From the NCBI RefSeq assembly GCF_964355755.1, contig NC_092676.1:25586288-25650287 (forward strand): a DNA stretch of 64,000 nt. Reading direction: 5' to 3'. The notes beneath the pieces are model-generated. The model was given only the letters and a program-made list of their open reading frames with translations. It ran no database searches and was not told the DNA's origin. The position numbers were made by a program, and so were the translations under genes. This document shows positions 46,019 to 59,658 of the stretch, one piece after another; the stretch's first letter is position 1; every line of letters begins with the position of its first letter. Source of the DNA: Antedon mediterranea. Its lineage: Eukaryota; Echinodermata; Crinoidea; Comatulida; Antedonidae.

Positions 46019-47037
46019 AGGTCAGTACATTAAAACATTTGTTCACACATCTTTTTGCAGATATAAAGTTTTAAAATATTTTCAAAATTCTAAAATTAAG
46101 TTCCTATCAGTTCCTGTTAAACTAAGATAATGTTAAATTCTACTTTTACTTCTTTATAAAATAAAAGAAAAAAATGTTAAATTCTCAATGAGTGACAGGA
46201 AAAGATTTTCTTTCATTACTGAAAATTAGTCCGAGAAAAAAATGTATCCGAGAAAAAAAAAATATCTTCAGAAATGATAAATTTAATCAGGAAGATCCAG
46301 GTCTCAAAAACATCCCGAGGCACGCTCTAATAATATTTTCTGTTTTAAAACGTTAATATATTAAGAAAGTTACTTTTCATATCTAATAAAATACAATAAT
46401 TAAACTTTAAAAATATTACAAAGTTATGATTTCTTATTTTTCATTTATCTGTTTTTGTATCTCAGAGCAAACATAATTTCTGTGTATTTTTATACAGTAC
46501 GCAAATGACAATATATTGAAGACATTTTCCACTGATGAATATATTTATGGTTTTCACAGGAGGTTGAGCTTAACTTGCCAAAAGTTATAATCTTTTTAGT
46601 AGTAGCCGGCATTATAATATTTTAAACTATGTATACAGTAGGTATGACACGCCATGTGTGCCAAAATGTTTTTCTTCTTTAGAACCTACTATAGACTACA
46701 GTACTATAGGTATAATATTAAGGAAGGATATGGATGATCATTGTATGTACTGTACAACTTTCATTCTTTAAACTACTGTATCGATGACTATTTTTCTCGC
46801 CTAATAACACACTTACACTTTGTGTGTTATCTGCTTCCAACCAGGGCGAAAATGATCCAGGATATAATAAGGGGTACTAACCTCAAGTTGATTATATCCA
46901 GGGACCTCTTCTAAACTCAAGTCCACTTATAATTATAATTTAAGAATCAGGTTAATTCTAATATTTACAGTATTTGTGTAAAACCTTTAAAAATTACTAC
47001 TGTAGCTTGCTTAAAATTAAATAATTCAGCACGAGTA
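46019..47037. other. RIPOR intron sequence
   Basis: AT-rich; nothing recognised. Confidence 0.45.
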
Positions 47038-47362
47038 GTGTAAAAATACTGTACATGCTACTGTACAAACAATCTACAGTAATACTGTAAAAATACTGTA
47101 CATGCTACTGTACAAAAAAATTACAGTAATACTGTAAAAAATACTGTATATGCTACTGTACAAATAATCTACAGTAATACTGTAAAAATACTGTACATGC
47201 TACTGTACAAACAATCTACAGTAATACTGTAAAAATACTGTACATGCTACTGTACAAACAATCTACAGTAATACTGTAAAATATTGTACATGCTACTGTA
47301 CAAACAATCTACAGTAATACTGTAAAAATACTGTACATGCTACTGTACAAACAATATATACT
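47038..47362. repeat. Minisatellite, ~46 bp x about 7, with internal dyads
   Basis: Repeated TACTGTACATGCTACTGTAC followed by AAACAATCTACAGTAATACTG. Each unit holds overlapping CTGTACA/TACAGTA palindromes. Confidence 0.9.
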
Positions 47363-47976
47363 GTACTGAAATGATTCCACAATACAACTTGCCACTATGA
47401 ATACTGTATCACACGCCACCAAGCCTGCCTTATTTATGGAGTCACGTCTGTTTCGAAAACTAACATTTATACCGTAAATTGTTCTGCAGTTACAAAAGGA
47501 TCCACAGAAGTCTTGCCACAACTAACAGCGAGCTTGCCTTATCTATAGCAAGCCAGTCAACAGAGTATTAGCTAAGGACGACTGTTGTAAGTGGTGCCAC
47601 CAACGCAAATTAAGGTATCCTGACGGTTCATAATGCAAAGTTTTTTTTAGTGTCTACAGCGTACTCAGTAAGGAAATATAATCTGTCAATACATTATTGT
47701 TGGTCAAGGTTTTAACCATTAAAACCACTTTTGTATGTAGTACGCCACATATCTTTCAATAGAGTTTCTTCCGTCGTTTAATAACTATTGTAATTTACAC
47801 AAAATTAAATTAATAATTTTTTGTATTCTTTCCATTCAACCATAGTATTGAAAGTTCTTTAAAGGAGAAAGTAGTTGGTTAATTCAAGAACAGGTTAATT
47901 CTAATTTTCAGTTATTTTGTAGAGTATACAAACTTTTAAAACATGTACAGTAACTATACTCAAAATTACTGTACTC

Positions 47977-48123
47977 AAGGGAACTCCAGGAAGGGAACTC
48001 CAGGGAGGGAACTCCAGGAAGGGAACTCCAGGAAGGGAACTCCAGGAAGGGAAATCCAGGAAGGGAAATCCAGGAAGGGAACTCCAGGAAGGGAACTCCA
48101 GGAAGGGAACTCCAGGAAGGAAA
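47977..48123. repeat. Minisatellite, 14 bp x about 10
   Basis: Repeated GGGAACTCCAGGAA with a few GGGAAATCCAGGAA variants. Purine-rich on the plus strand. Confidence 0.92.
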
Positions 48124-49093
48124 GGGTGAATTCCTGTGATGGGATGCCTGAATTACTGGAAAGGGAAATGAATACAACTGGGAGGGGGAAAGGGTAAACT
48201 TCTCAGAGGGGATATTTGATACTATAGAATGTTTAGAATATTTAGAAAACTCGGATCTCAGATATATCTGAGATTTCTAGACACCCAATGTTGGGATAAC
48301 AATTTTGAAGTACAGTAGGTCATACTCCCAAGCAATTAAAAAAAACACATTCACATTGTTACTATAGTATAGCTTTAGGGTACGGACATGCCTCCTCATT
48401 AAATTTTAAAGTTGTACTGTAAAAGTTCACTCAACCTTTATACAGACAAAGATACAATTTCATAATAAAAACAGCTATACCAATAAAATAAAATAAAATT
48501 AAGAATGATGCTTTCTTATTAACACAATTATGTAAAAAATAAATATTAAAATTCAAATTTAAGGGTATTATATTTGCCAAATAATTAAAGCTGACCATGT
48601 TATTTTGATTACCACAAGCCTTTGTTTTATCTTTCAGTTTCATCAGCATTTGAACACCCATTAAACACACAATCGCAGTAGGTCAACGACCATCAAGTTA
48701 TTGACCCAAGTTTCATCTGGTATTGAATTTCAAGATTTCTAGTATGATGATGTTTTCGGCACTTTTTTTAGATGAAAGTGTTAAAACATATTTTTGATAT
48801 TAGTCATATTTTATGGTCATTGAAATCTTAAAATATATTATTAGGGTCAAGACGATTATTCTATGTGACTGGTTAAGTTAAAAAGCTATTATAAAGTTTG
48901 AAAGATATTATTTCGGAGTATAGGCATTGTAATTACAGTCTGGGTCACTGACTTTACTGTATAGTACCTCTGAATTATGAATTTGATAGATATAGTCGTA
49001 TTACGAGTCTCAATTTTTTTCCTTTTTTCCGTGTCATACGCATGTAATAGTGAGAAACTTGCCTAATTCCAGGATTGATGGATATCCTATAAC
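48124..49093. other. RIPOR intron sequence
   Basis: No coding or repeat signal recognised. Confidence 0.45.
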
Positions 49094-49229
49094 TAAAGCT
49101 CTGTCTACACTATCAAACTAGTTTGAGAAAAAAAGTGTGAAGTGCCCAAATAAGGAAGTGATATACTCAAATATGGTAGTGATATCACATCATCATGTCC
49201 ATATATGGGCACATAAAGACAGAGCTTTA
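49094..49229. mobile_element. Palindromic MITE, family A, copy 6 (internally deleted)
   Basis: Starts CTAAAGCTCTGTCTACAC-like and ends AGACAGAGCTTTAG. The right inner arm (TTTGTCACATAAAGTTTGATAG part) is mostly missing. Confidence 0.85.
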
Positions 49230-49284
49230 GTCTCATTTGAGGTTAGGAAGTGGAGCAGAAAACGTTAATTTAAAACCCTGACAC

Positions 49285-49355
49285 ACTAAGTCAGGATTGA
49301 ACCCAGGACCTTGGGATTGGAAGGCAAGCAAGTTAACCATCCTGCTCCAACCATT
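49285..49355 (-). mobile_element. tRNA-derived SINE head, minus strand
   Basis: On the minus strand it reads GGATGGTTAACTTGCTTGCC, then TTCCAATCCCAAGG, then CCTGGGTTCAATCC. It shares the CTTGCCTTCCAATCCCAAGG core with 61,528-61,600, so both belong to one SINE family. Confidence 0.7.
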
Positions 49356-50356
49356 TTTATACCGATTAATATTTATTATCCGTTCCTTTCTGTACAATAT
49401 TTTGACCAAATATAGAATATAAATTGTCTTACAAAAATATGATTTTCAAATCAATGCTAAGAAAAGAAAAATAGTTTCAGTTTTACAAACAAAACAAACA
49501 TATCTGGAAGTGCGTATTGATTGCTTCCACCAGTTATGATCTATTGTTAATATCTGACAAAGTTTATTATTCAAATAATACAATACATAACTACACAATG
49601 ATAAGGAAATGAAATAAAATAAACATGTTGGACATGTAATATCCGTCAATTAGTTGTATTACATCACGTTCACAGATTTGAAGAAGAAATGTGAAGTAGT
49701 CTACAGTGTTTTAAACAGCCTGTTGATGGGTAATTACAAAAATGGTTAAACTCTACTTTGAGACTCTGACTGCACTACAAATACACTACAACAGGAAGAT
49801 GCGGGTCCAATCAAAACCAAACAGCTTGTTTCTATTGAACAGAATATGGAATAGTATATTTGAAGAATTCCTATTTCCTTGCCAGCAGAAATATCACAAA
49901 AAAGAACTGATCTTAAAAACTGTTTTTAACCCTAAATCAGGTTCCATGGAGAAATTTCGCAACGCAGTAATAGTCTCAATTTGATCTATCTACAGTACAG
50001 TAACTGACTATTCTCTGTGGATACAGTAATATTATGACGTCAATGCAAAGGTTATTTCTGTGGCCACAACCAACATTAACATTACACTTATGAAATATTA
50101 AAACTTTGATTACGCTGAAACTATGAAAATATATTAATTTTGTCAAATAATCATATTCAGTAACATTAATTACTGTTGTACAATAGACCTACAGTATCAC
50201 AGCTTTTGTAGACCCATCTGGAAATAATAGGGTATATGTAAAATAACAATAATAGTGTGATTTTGTGTGAAATAAAAACAATAGCTAATTGTTTAAAAAC
50301 TGGTCTTTGGTCTGTGTACAGCACATGATCTTACAATACAATTTCCATCACCCACC
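49356..50356. other. RIPOR intron sequence
   Basis: An 80-codon frame at 49,742-49,984 has no recognisable domain and lies antisense to RIPOR; I do not call it a gene. Confidence 0.4.
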
Positions 50357-50472
50357 AAATATACCATATGTGTGCATATATACCATATGTGTGCATATAT
50401 ACCATATGTGTGCATATATACCATATGTGTGCATATATACCATATGTGTGCATATATACCATATGTGTGCAT
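50357..50472. repeat. Minisatellite, 19 bp x about 6
   Basis: Repeated TACCATATGTGTGCATATA, a unit made of CATATG and TGCATA palindromes. Confidence 0.92.
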
Positions 50473-51959
50473 TGAAAATAAAAACCTAGCTGAACTACCT
50501 AAGTAATACAGTACATTTTATTTTCCATTTGAATTGAAAGATGGTAAAATTGACATTTGAAAGGAGACTGATACTGTACCTATAAATTATACAGTATGTT
50601 GGTCATGTAGCCTAATTAAGAAAATAGCTTGAAATAAGCATCACTACTTATATTTACATTTTATATTAATATCTCATACTTTGTGTAAATATATTAATTT
50701 ACAGATATTCATGATAATGAACAATTAAACCAATAGATTTAATCTTGTTCAACAATAATATCACAGGTTTATTTGGTTAGAAATTCCAACATGGTTACGG
50801 TATACCAGATCATAGAGATATTATAGTTCACAATAAAGTCAATGCTTCTAAAAGGGCAAAGGGCACTCTCAGTCTGAATTGTCTGGTTATATTCAGAAAG
50901 TCACAATTTTCAAGATGTATTATAAACATTAAAATAATAAAAAAGCATTTACAACGCCTAATCAATGATTGCTCATAGGCGCAGTACATATGTATAAAAC
51001 CATTTTAAGAATTAAAACAACTTTAGACAGCAAGTAAAGATACCATAAAGGTCTACGACAATTAATTGGAAGTATGGAAACTGATTCTTTGTAAGGATTT
51101 ACATGGGTCATAGTCATCCTAAATCTATTGTGATTTTTGTATAATACAGACTATATGTAGATTAAAAAAAAAAAAACATCATAAAAACAAATGCGAAAAT
51201 GTTTCAGTCTCAAGTTCTCAGAGAGATGGATTTCGAGACAGTTGACTGTACTATGGATAAAATAGTTCATAGACATGACGACAACAAATGTTTTTGGTTG
51301 CCAAACACCTGAGAAAAGATGCAAATATTGACTACATGCTTCGGGCAAACACTTACCACACATCAAACAGAATAATCTGAGTAATATCCAGTTTGTTAAT
51401 TCCTATAATTCCGAATGAGGCAAGTAACAACTTAATATTGCACTATTATAGCTACTAACACCCTAACAATACAGTCTTCCTAGCATGTGATTACCTGGTT
51501 GACTATTATTGCTATATCCCTCCCGATTGTTCCGCATCATTGCACAATATCAATATATTCTTACTGGCTATTATTGTCCCTAATGAAGTCTTTGTACTAA
51601 TATATAGACCACCATTCATACATTAACTTAGTACTAGTAGTGCGTTCAATAGATTTTCCATTCACTTGAACATATCACATGTGCTGGTTCCTAATTCTAT
51701 TATTTATGGAAATATCCTATAAGATATGTTGTTTTGATAGAGTTCAATGACCTCATTATACTATTTACTATTTTTACCACTTGTTAAGTTTAAACTGCTA
51801 TATATTTTTTTTTTTTTTACAAAATACAAGTATAATTTTTCTAAAAATGAATAGTACACCAGATATGTGACATTTCCTTCCAAAAACAATTGAACCCCAT
51901 TATACTGTAATTTTTTATCCTAAATTATATAATTATATATTCTAGGTTCTTTTTATTTT

Positions 51960-52140
51960 TTTAGTAATGTGTTTTGTTGTGGGTCCCTACGAGACAAGTT
52001 TTTAACTTCTAGAAGGGATCCATGATAATAATGACTACCAATTACTGCTTTATCTATGTTCACTTTAATATCTTTTTTCTATTTTGTATATATTCATTCA
52101 TTATCTAAATAAATATTATCTGAATCTGAATCTGAATCTA
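51960..52140 (+). mobile_element. LINE 3' tail fragment
   Basis: Ends AATAAATATTATCTGAATC with a short (TCTGAA)n run, the typical microsatellite end of many non-LTR elements. No ORF remains. Confidence 0.5.
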
Positions 52141-52357
52141 ACATGAATGAGTTTTACTGTACTTTTATACAATCACATATCATTAAAATAATCAGGCTCA
52201 GAATTCAAGATTTTCCTGCAAAATATCACTCCTAATTAACATTTTCCTGTGAGCTGCATGTACAGTAACCATGAATTAATTAAATGTAGTCTTAATAGAA
52301 TCTAATTAAAAGATGGTTAACATAAAAAAAACTCAAGAAGTAATTATACAGGAAGCC

Positions 52358-52524
52358 TTTAAGCTCTGTCTACACTATCAAACTAGTTTGACAAAAAAAT
52401 GTGATGTGCCCAAATATGGTGGTGATATGTCTAAATATGGTAGTGCTATGACATCATCATGTCCATATATGGGCACATCACATTTTTTGTTACATAAAGT
52501 TTGATAGTGTAAACAGAGTTTTAG
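52358..52524. mobile_element. Palindromic MITE, family A, copy 7
   Basis: Starts TTAAGCTCTGTCTACACTAT and ends GATAGTGTAAACAGAGTTTT; internally complete. Confidence 0.88.
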
Positions 52525-54000
52525 ATAATAAAATATCATAGACAGGCTAAAAAAGGCTAGTTCAGCTAAAAACGGAAATTAAAATTGATATTTTGTTATT
52601 TAATCTTTCCAATAATTTCATTTCATAATTATCAATTATAGTAAATTATACAGTATTATTGTAAATCAATGACAAATAAGGTAAATATAACACACTAAAG
52701 CATAAATTGTTTGCATTTTCCAAATTTGTTTGATTATTGTGTTTGATTTCTTCCTTTCCTTGAAAAACACACACATTTTCAATATATACATTTAAAATAT
52801 TTATAATATACTTAATATTACTTAAGTCATTGTCGGCCGACTAAAAACAAGTCCTACTGTAATAAATAACACTGCAATTATTGAACAAAACATCAAAACA
52901 TATTTAACATGGCTAATTACTCCTGACTTGACAGCAGAAATAGATTTGTCAAACAAATCAATGGGTTCAATACTCATTCAGGTAGCAATACAATCTTAAA
53001 TTGAACCAATGTTCTGCGTCAGTAAATATCAAAGAAACAATTTCTTTTATATTCACAAGTTGCTTGTCATTTATTCAATACCGATACTATTTTTTAACAA
53101 TTGGATTTAAAAAAATTGTTAGAAAAATAGTTTAACAAAAGAATATAGTACCTGGGGTTTTCAAGAAATTTAAATGCAACAATTTTACTTTATTTAATTT
53201 TTTAAAGATGTATTTCCCCAAAAACATGAAAAATGACGATTAATAAAATCAAGCTAATCCCTTCTGCAGAAAAAGTGAATAACTATTTAATATGAAACAT
53301 AATTTTTTCATGAAAACAAAATATCATAACAAAAAAAATGCTTGACAAGATTAGAATACTAAATCTATTAAAAACTAAAACAAAATGCGTATTTTAAGGT
53401 TTTTAATAAGGTATATTTCGTTCACTAAACTTTTATGTGACCTTAGCTCAATATGTAGGAAGCTACAATAGATTAAAGATAATCTTGGTTTATAATAGAT
53501 TCCAGAATATCGTATCAAAAAGGCCAACTTATGAAATTGAAAGTGTCATAAAATTGTTCATGACAAGAAGAGCTAATTTAATTTAGCTCTTGAAAATAAA
53601 ACTAATTCTCTTTCTTAATCTTAGATTTTGATAAATTATTTATTATACTTTTTTCATGTTATTAAACAGTAAGTTTTTGTTAATGCTTGTGTTCAATGTC
53701 AAAACCTACTTGGTCAGTAGTTAGGGGTGGGTCAGGGGGTAAGATTTTGAACATATGAAATATGAAAACATGGTTTATACATGGACCTATGTTTTATTAT
53801 AGGTTGCCTAATAACACTACATTCTATAGAAGATCATGTGTACAACAACAACAAATCTGTTTAAAGCAGCATGTGAACTGTTCAGAATCCATATGGAAAG
53901 ATAAAATTCCTAATCAATGAAAAGTTTAAACCTAAACCAAACTGATTTCACATCATGTACAGTATAATACATAATACAAAGTTAAGAATCCGTGCCTTAC
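52525..54000. other. RIPOR intron sequence
   Basis: No coding or repeat signal recognised. Confidence 0.45.
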
Positions 54001-54051
54001 CTGTTGGTAGCCTACTACACGGCGTCTAGGTGGAACCGACACCCCACGCAT
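54001..54051 (-). CDS. RIPOR: Candidate alternative first coding exon of RIPOR (17 codons)
   Basis: An ATG at 54,051 opens a 17-codon frame, MRGVSVPPRRRVVGYQQ, that ends at a strong CAACAG/GTAAGG donor. Phase 0 matches the acceptor at 42,589, giving a predicted protein of about 920 aa. The stretch is GC-richer than its flanks. There is no stop between the donor and the ATG, but transcription here is inferred only. Confidence 0.6.
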
Positions 54052-56873
54052 TATACAACATGTGTATGGGCATCCATAGAAAGAAATAAGTTAATATGCA
54101 CATAAACTATCGGAGACAAACGACTTGACGCCGCAGTGTTCGCCAACTCTACTGTGACATATTAGTCGGAAGATAACGATTAACTGCTAAATGACAAATT
54201 CCATAATGAGAACGAAGATTTAAACTGTCAGCGATCTAATGACGAGGATCATCAGGAGAATATCAAAAATTATACACGCAAAGCTTTTAAAATGGTGAAT
54301 AATGTGTTAAAGTCAAAAACACACAGACTTTGGCAATGTTGACTTATAATTACTAAAGCTAGGCACGAACATCCAGATATTACTTTGCTGAGATATTTGT
54401 TTTAAAATCTAATTACGATATTAGAACACGGATTGGTAAACAAAATGAACTATAGGTACATAGAAATGTTAACATTAAAGCCCGAAAAACAGCATTATAT
54501 AAATCCAAGGAACATCCCAAACAACAAGCTAAACCTTTTCTTCAACAATGTGATAATATTGAAAAACAATCGCTTTACACACACGATGTAAATTGTCTTT
54601 AAAATCCTAAAAGTTTAGATCCACAGAATATAAGTTAGTACTGTATATAAGCAATAAGCACCAAAATCAATCTGTATATTTGGTGTCCTGCGCTGACATC
54701 TGTTGTATAGTAATACATATTCAATAGGCCGTATTGTCAATGATACTGTGTTAATGCGAAGGTTTTTTGCTTTAGGATTCTGCCGATTTGACTGTAAATC
54801 AATGGAATGATAAAGCCAAGCCCACACATGTGCTATTCTGAGGATTATTAATCTACAGTACAGCAGAAAAAGGTTAAATCGTGTCAAAATAACTAATGAA
54901 TTGTAACAGATTTTTGAATATTAATGATGTTCATTTCTGTTAATTAGTCTCAAGTTACATAATTTATTCATTAAAAAAACCAAAAAATAATATAACAGTT
55001 AATAATAATAATTTATATCTCAACCGTAGGTTGCAACAGTAAATATGGTTGAGATATAAACCATTATATTTTATTTTTATTAACAACCGATTGAATCTTT
55101 CCAAGGATTAATTAAACCATACTTGTTTATTAAAGGAAAACCTTTTGAAATAATGTTACAAAACTTTGGTAGTACGCATCAATGAAAATTGATATACTTT
55201 AATTAATACTGTAAGGTCAAATGATAATAGGAACGTTTTATATTCGAGTCTCAAATGAAGTCACATATTTTACTGTAATTTACTTGTATGTGGTGTCAAA
55301 ATAAATTCAAGACATTTTTTTCCATCCAACGAACAGTAAAGACGAAATAAATATAATACAGATTGTGAAATAAAATGAATGAATGAAAAATGAATGAATG
55401 AATGAAACAAACAAGTGGACAAAAGCAGAATTCCAAAAATATAAAAATCTTATGGCGGGATTGCTTAAGTTTTTTCTTTAAATTACAGAAAACCTTAATC
55501 TCTAAATTGAATTGTTGTATTTCAAACATCTTGTCAGTGAAGAGAAATAAAATGTTGATTTATTTGAAGTTGTAAAATATAATGTACAACTGATTCTAAA
55601 AATATAAAACTAGGATAAGAACTATTACACATTAAACAAAGATGCTGGTATATAAAATAGACAGAAATAGAATGAGAAATGAATTAAAAAGAAGGTCGAC
55701 ATAAAAATACTTCTTGGCAGAAAATATCAACATACAGTAGTACAATGCATCCAAAATTATAAATTTTAAAATAGTTTATCCATCCTGTAATGTAATGGGT
55801 GAGTTACTTGCTGTTGGATGCGAATAAAAACAGATAATTTTTTTAAAACTATTATTACAGGTAAGTCGTGTACAGCACTTGAGAGAAAAATTTGAGAGAA
55901 AAAAAGATATTTCAACCAATTTATTTTTACTTTTTAAATACAAATATTATACTAGATGATTCTCTATTTTATTCAACATGAGGCTCTGTCTTTGCAATCC
56001 CTATTGAAGACAACATTCTTTTAACACAATAGAAATGAATGTACTGTACTAACCATACAGTACATACTTGTATCTAAATGTATGTAAAAAACTGCAACTC
56101 TAACTCTCAGTAAGTCAACAAGACCGAATCAATTGCTACTGAAGCTTAAAAAATTTAATAATTGATAGAAAATAATAATTGTAACTTCTTTTCTTCTTCT
56201 CAAATAGTACGAAATTAACCAAGTTTTCAAACATCCTTTAATAAATAAATGATTGGAGGTGGGTAGACATTTTGTGACGTTTGTTGCGATGTCCCTGAAA
56301 AGGTTTTAATATTGTTTGGGTTTGGTATTTTCAAGGTAGACCAAATTATTAATATTTCTAAGGAACAAACAAGCTAACAGGAATAATATGGTTCTTCCTA
56401 CACAAGTTTACCAAATAGCAATCACATTAGTTAATTATTGATATTAATTATTAACTGGTAAAAATATTAATGAATTAAATATTGTTAGTTAAAAATAAAC
56501 AAGTAAAATTTGAAAATGTTTATGACCAATATTTGAAGTTAAAGCAATTTTAAAAAAAATAAAAATTTAATATTTGAATTCAAACAATCTACAATGAAAG
56601 AAATAATGAAAAAAAAAGTGTGTTAGGTAAAATACAAAAAAAATAAAAAAAATTTTCTAGCAAAATATGGAAAACAATCCAGAAACATAATTGAAAATAT
56701 GCTTCACGTGATATAAACTTTAAATTCAAGACACAGGAAAAAGAAAAATAATTCATTAAAAAAGACATTAATATTTTTATCATCATAAATGAAAATTCTG
56801 AACGACTAAAATGGAAACTGGAATGAAATGAAACTAAAAGAATGATAACGCATGCGTAATGAATTCTGCATAC
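54052..56873. other. RIPOR intron or alternative-promoter sequence
   Basis: AT-rich, with a GAATGAATGAA run near 55,376-55,405. No coding signal recognised. Confidence 0.4.
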
Positions 56874-57224
56874 CTTGGTCATCTGCTGCGGCACCGGCGA
56901 CGAAGAACGAAACTGTAAATCAACTGGATCTGGATCAACCGACAACACATCAATCGCGCATCGCTTAATAGAATCATCTTTAAAATCAGAAAGCAAACTC
57001 TCGACGGATGACGCAGAATTTATACTGTTTAAACTATCCGTCTTGTGAAGAAGATTTGGAACTTCTAGATGTTGTGGATCGAACGAACGCCTACGTAAAG
57101 CGTCCAATTCACGCTGTTCGCGACTTTTTCGTTTGTTCCAGTTACGGAGGTGTTGATATTTCAACGCACCCCCGCCGTTGGGCGTCAACAAATTGTCATC
57201 AAGAACCGGTATTACTGTCTCCAT
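56874..57224 (-). CDS. RIPOR: Candidate alternative first coding exon of RIPOR (117 codons)
   Basis: The ATG at 57,224 begins METVIPVLDDNLLTPNGGG; the frame runs 117 codons and ends RSSSPVPQQMTK at an ACCAAG/GTATGC donor. Its codon composition and GC content differ sharply from the AT-rich sequence after the donor, which fits a true exon. The segment is polar with basic (KRKSREQRELDALRRR) and serine-rich stretches (SLNSINSASSVESLLSDF), probably disordered. Phase 0 fits the acceptor at 42,589, predicting about 1,020 aa. I do not recognise this N-terminus from vertebrate RIPORs. Confidence 0.72.
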
Positions 57225-59491
57225 ACTTAGTAGTTAATAATCAAAAATACTGTAGTATGATATACGGTTTGTTGAGATTTGTGCAATAAATATATAATTT
57301 TGGTGATTAATATAAGAACAATTGGTTTAAATTCAGCTCCTCCAGATTTGATAAAAACTAATGAAACATACTGTACTGCGTTTCTATAAGGAATGAAAGA
57401 AAAAATGCTATCGAAAGATGACATTGAAAATAAACAATGGACTAAATAAACTAAACAAACACTAACAATATCACTTTCTAATATCATTTAGCTTGTTGGA
57501 AATTCTTCTATACTTGATTAATCTAGCATCTTTAAATTTGTTTTTCCTGTGTTGCTATGGTTTTAAAATAAACATTGTTTAACACACACTTTTCCTAAAA
57601 TATCAATCTCACAGAACATATTTGAATTATAAATCTAAATATGTTTAAATCAAACTTTTTTTAAATAATAAAAATTTGTTATAAATAAACACTAACAGGA
57701 AAACAATAAGTAGTAAGTACCAATTAAAACAATTGCTTACAAATGAACTAAAATAAAAATAAAACAAACAGTTAATTATTTTTTAGTATTCCTTCTATAA
57801 AGACAAAATAGCAAACAAAAATTTAAAACAAAAATTACATACAAAAACTGAAAAAAACTCCTGAATACTACCAGCAATAATATTGTTTAGTCCTCTAGGC
57901 TTTGATTGAAAATGAACTACCACATGAAAAAACAAGCATGCTCCTCTGGGCTGCTGAGTAATTACAACAATATGTTTAAAAACACACCCCTAAACAATGG
58001 CTGTTTGTTGTACGGCTCCTCACCACAGAGTCAAAGGAAAACACACAACTTCCTATCGACCTTTCCTACTTTTTTTCCTGAAGGCATAAACAATCCTACT
58101 CAACACCTATCTACAATTAATTAAATTAAATTCCCTTCCTTTGGGAGAGATTCAAACCATTTAATACTGGAACGAAAATTATACATCTGTATTTAAGGAC
58201 TCTATCGGGGTTAAGAAAATTTATGAATTTAACACAATTTAAGATGTTTCTTGGGAATTGAATCTCTTTGTATAGATATCATCTCCTTTTAAGGATGAAA
58301 AATAAAACCTTATTTGTATACTTACACCATCCAAGTAAAACGTGTTACAATTGACTCACGTTTTGAATCAAACAAAGGAACTGTAGTTTTGCAGTCAAGA
58401 ATATATTGTTTGCTTTTTTTCTGTAGACTGTATTCCTCCTACCAAAACAATGCTTTATGAATGTACTATACCACTACCAAGGGCCTGTGTAAATTATTAT
58501 GGCCTCTGGCATGACCTTGGCTAGTTTCAGTGACTTATGATGAGTCATACAAGATTATGCTGGGCATCCCTAATAAACAGAATACAAAGACCTATAACTA
58601 GAAACCTAACAGTCTTCTCATTAACAAACAGGTCACAAACTGGACTATTCTATTATGAAATAGGTAAAATATATAATTAATAAGTTCTTGTATCTATTAC
58701 GTCATCCAATGTTAAAATATGAATATGGAATATTGCTTCCTCAATTTAAATGTAACAAGAGCAGTTGTGTAGTTGTGATGTTATTATGACATCATTTATA
58801 AGGTTGTGGGTCAATGGCAACCAGATGGTTTAATAAAGAAAATAGTACTACTACTTAAGTACAGAATTAGACATTCCGAGAAGAATTACTAACATTATTT
58901 AATAATAATAAAAATTATACAAAGACAGCTATTGTGATATTTAATGACAATGACATTTCAATTTGTACTGTATACTAGGAAAAAAGAGTTACCGTCCAGT
59001 GAAATACTAGAAATTGAATAATCTTTTATGCGGTAAAGATGAAGAAATCTGTGAAAAAAATAAGAAAAAGCCCACACAAATGAGATTCGAACCTTGCTTC
59101 AAATTCGATCGCCCGGGGTAGATCCTGGATTTCAATTAAGTCAACCTTATATCTCAAATTTTAACCCCTTGTTTACTTTTACTATTTATTTTTTTCAGTA
59201 ATTTGCCTTTGGATTTACACATATATATTTATAAAAATTTGATGAAGTGTGAAAATCAAAGTATTCACTTTGAAAATTAAATTCTAATCAAATTAAAGTT
59301 TTCCATTTTCATTGATTTTAAAATTGCCCTTGAAGGTTTTATGTCGTGCGCCATGGTCTTCTAAAGGAAGGAAACTTTATAGCAGTGATAAAACTTGTTT
59401 TTAATACGGCTTGACAACGCATGACCTTCTTTTAAATAATAATGATCTAAAGTAATAAACTTTAGGATGTTTTCTTATGTAAGAAAGGACA
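57225..59491. other. Upstream of the 57,224 start, no recognised gene
   Basis: No coding signal. A weak minus-strand tRNA B-box-like GGTTCGAATCTC at about 59,082-59,094 may be a SINE remnant. Confidence 0.4.
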
Positions 59492-59658
59492 TTGTTTCTC
59501 TCTACATTATCAAACTAGTTTGAAAAAAAAAAGTGAGATGTGCACAAATATGGTAGTGATATGCCCAAATATGGTAGTAATATGACATCATCATGTACAT
59601 ATATGGGCACATCACATTTTTCTGTCACATAAAGTTTGATAGTGTAGACAGAGCTTTT
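59492..59658. mobile_element. Palindromic MITE, family A, copy 8
   Basis: Left end slightly diverged (CTCTCTACATTATCAAACTA); right end GATAGTGTAGACAGAGCTTT. The inner dyad is complete. Confidence 0.86.

Noticed and set aside
47038-47362. CRISPR-like array
   Set aside because: Units are contiguous with no unique spacers, and the genome is eukaryotic.
47943-48197. 84-codon frame with collagen-like RKGTPGREL repeats, and its antisense counterpart
   Set aside because: It is only the 14 bp minisatellite translated. 14 is not a multiple of 3, so frames cycle through the repeat, and there is no flanking coding signal.
49742-49984. 80-codon plus-strand frame inside a RIPOR intron
   Set aside because: No domain, no promoter or polyadenylation signal seen; could be a small gene but not supportable.
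50289-50489. Frame encoding repeated Tyr/Met/Cys/Ile blocks
   Set aside because: Translation of the 19 bp minisatellite; no coding support.
59075-59140. Minus-strand tRNA or SINE
   Set aside because: Only GGTTCGAATC resembles a B box; the A box is unclear.
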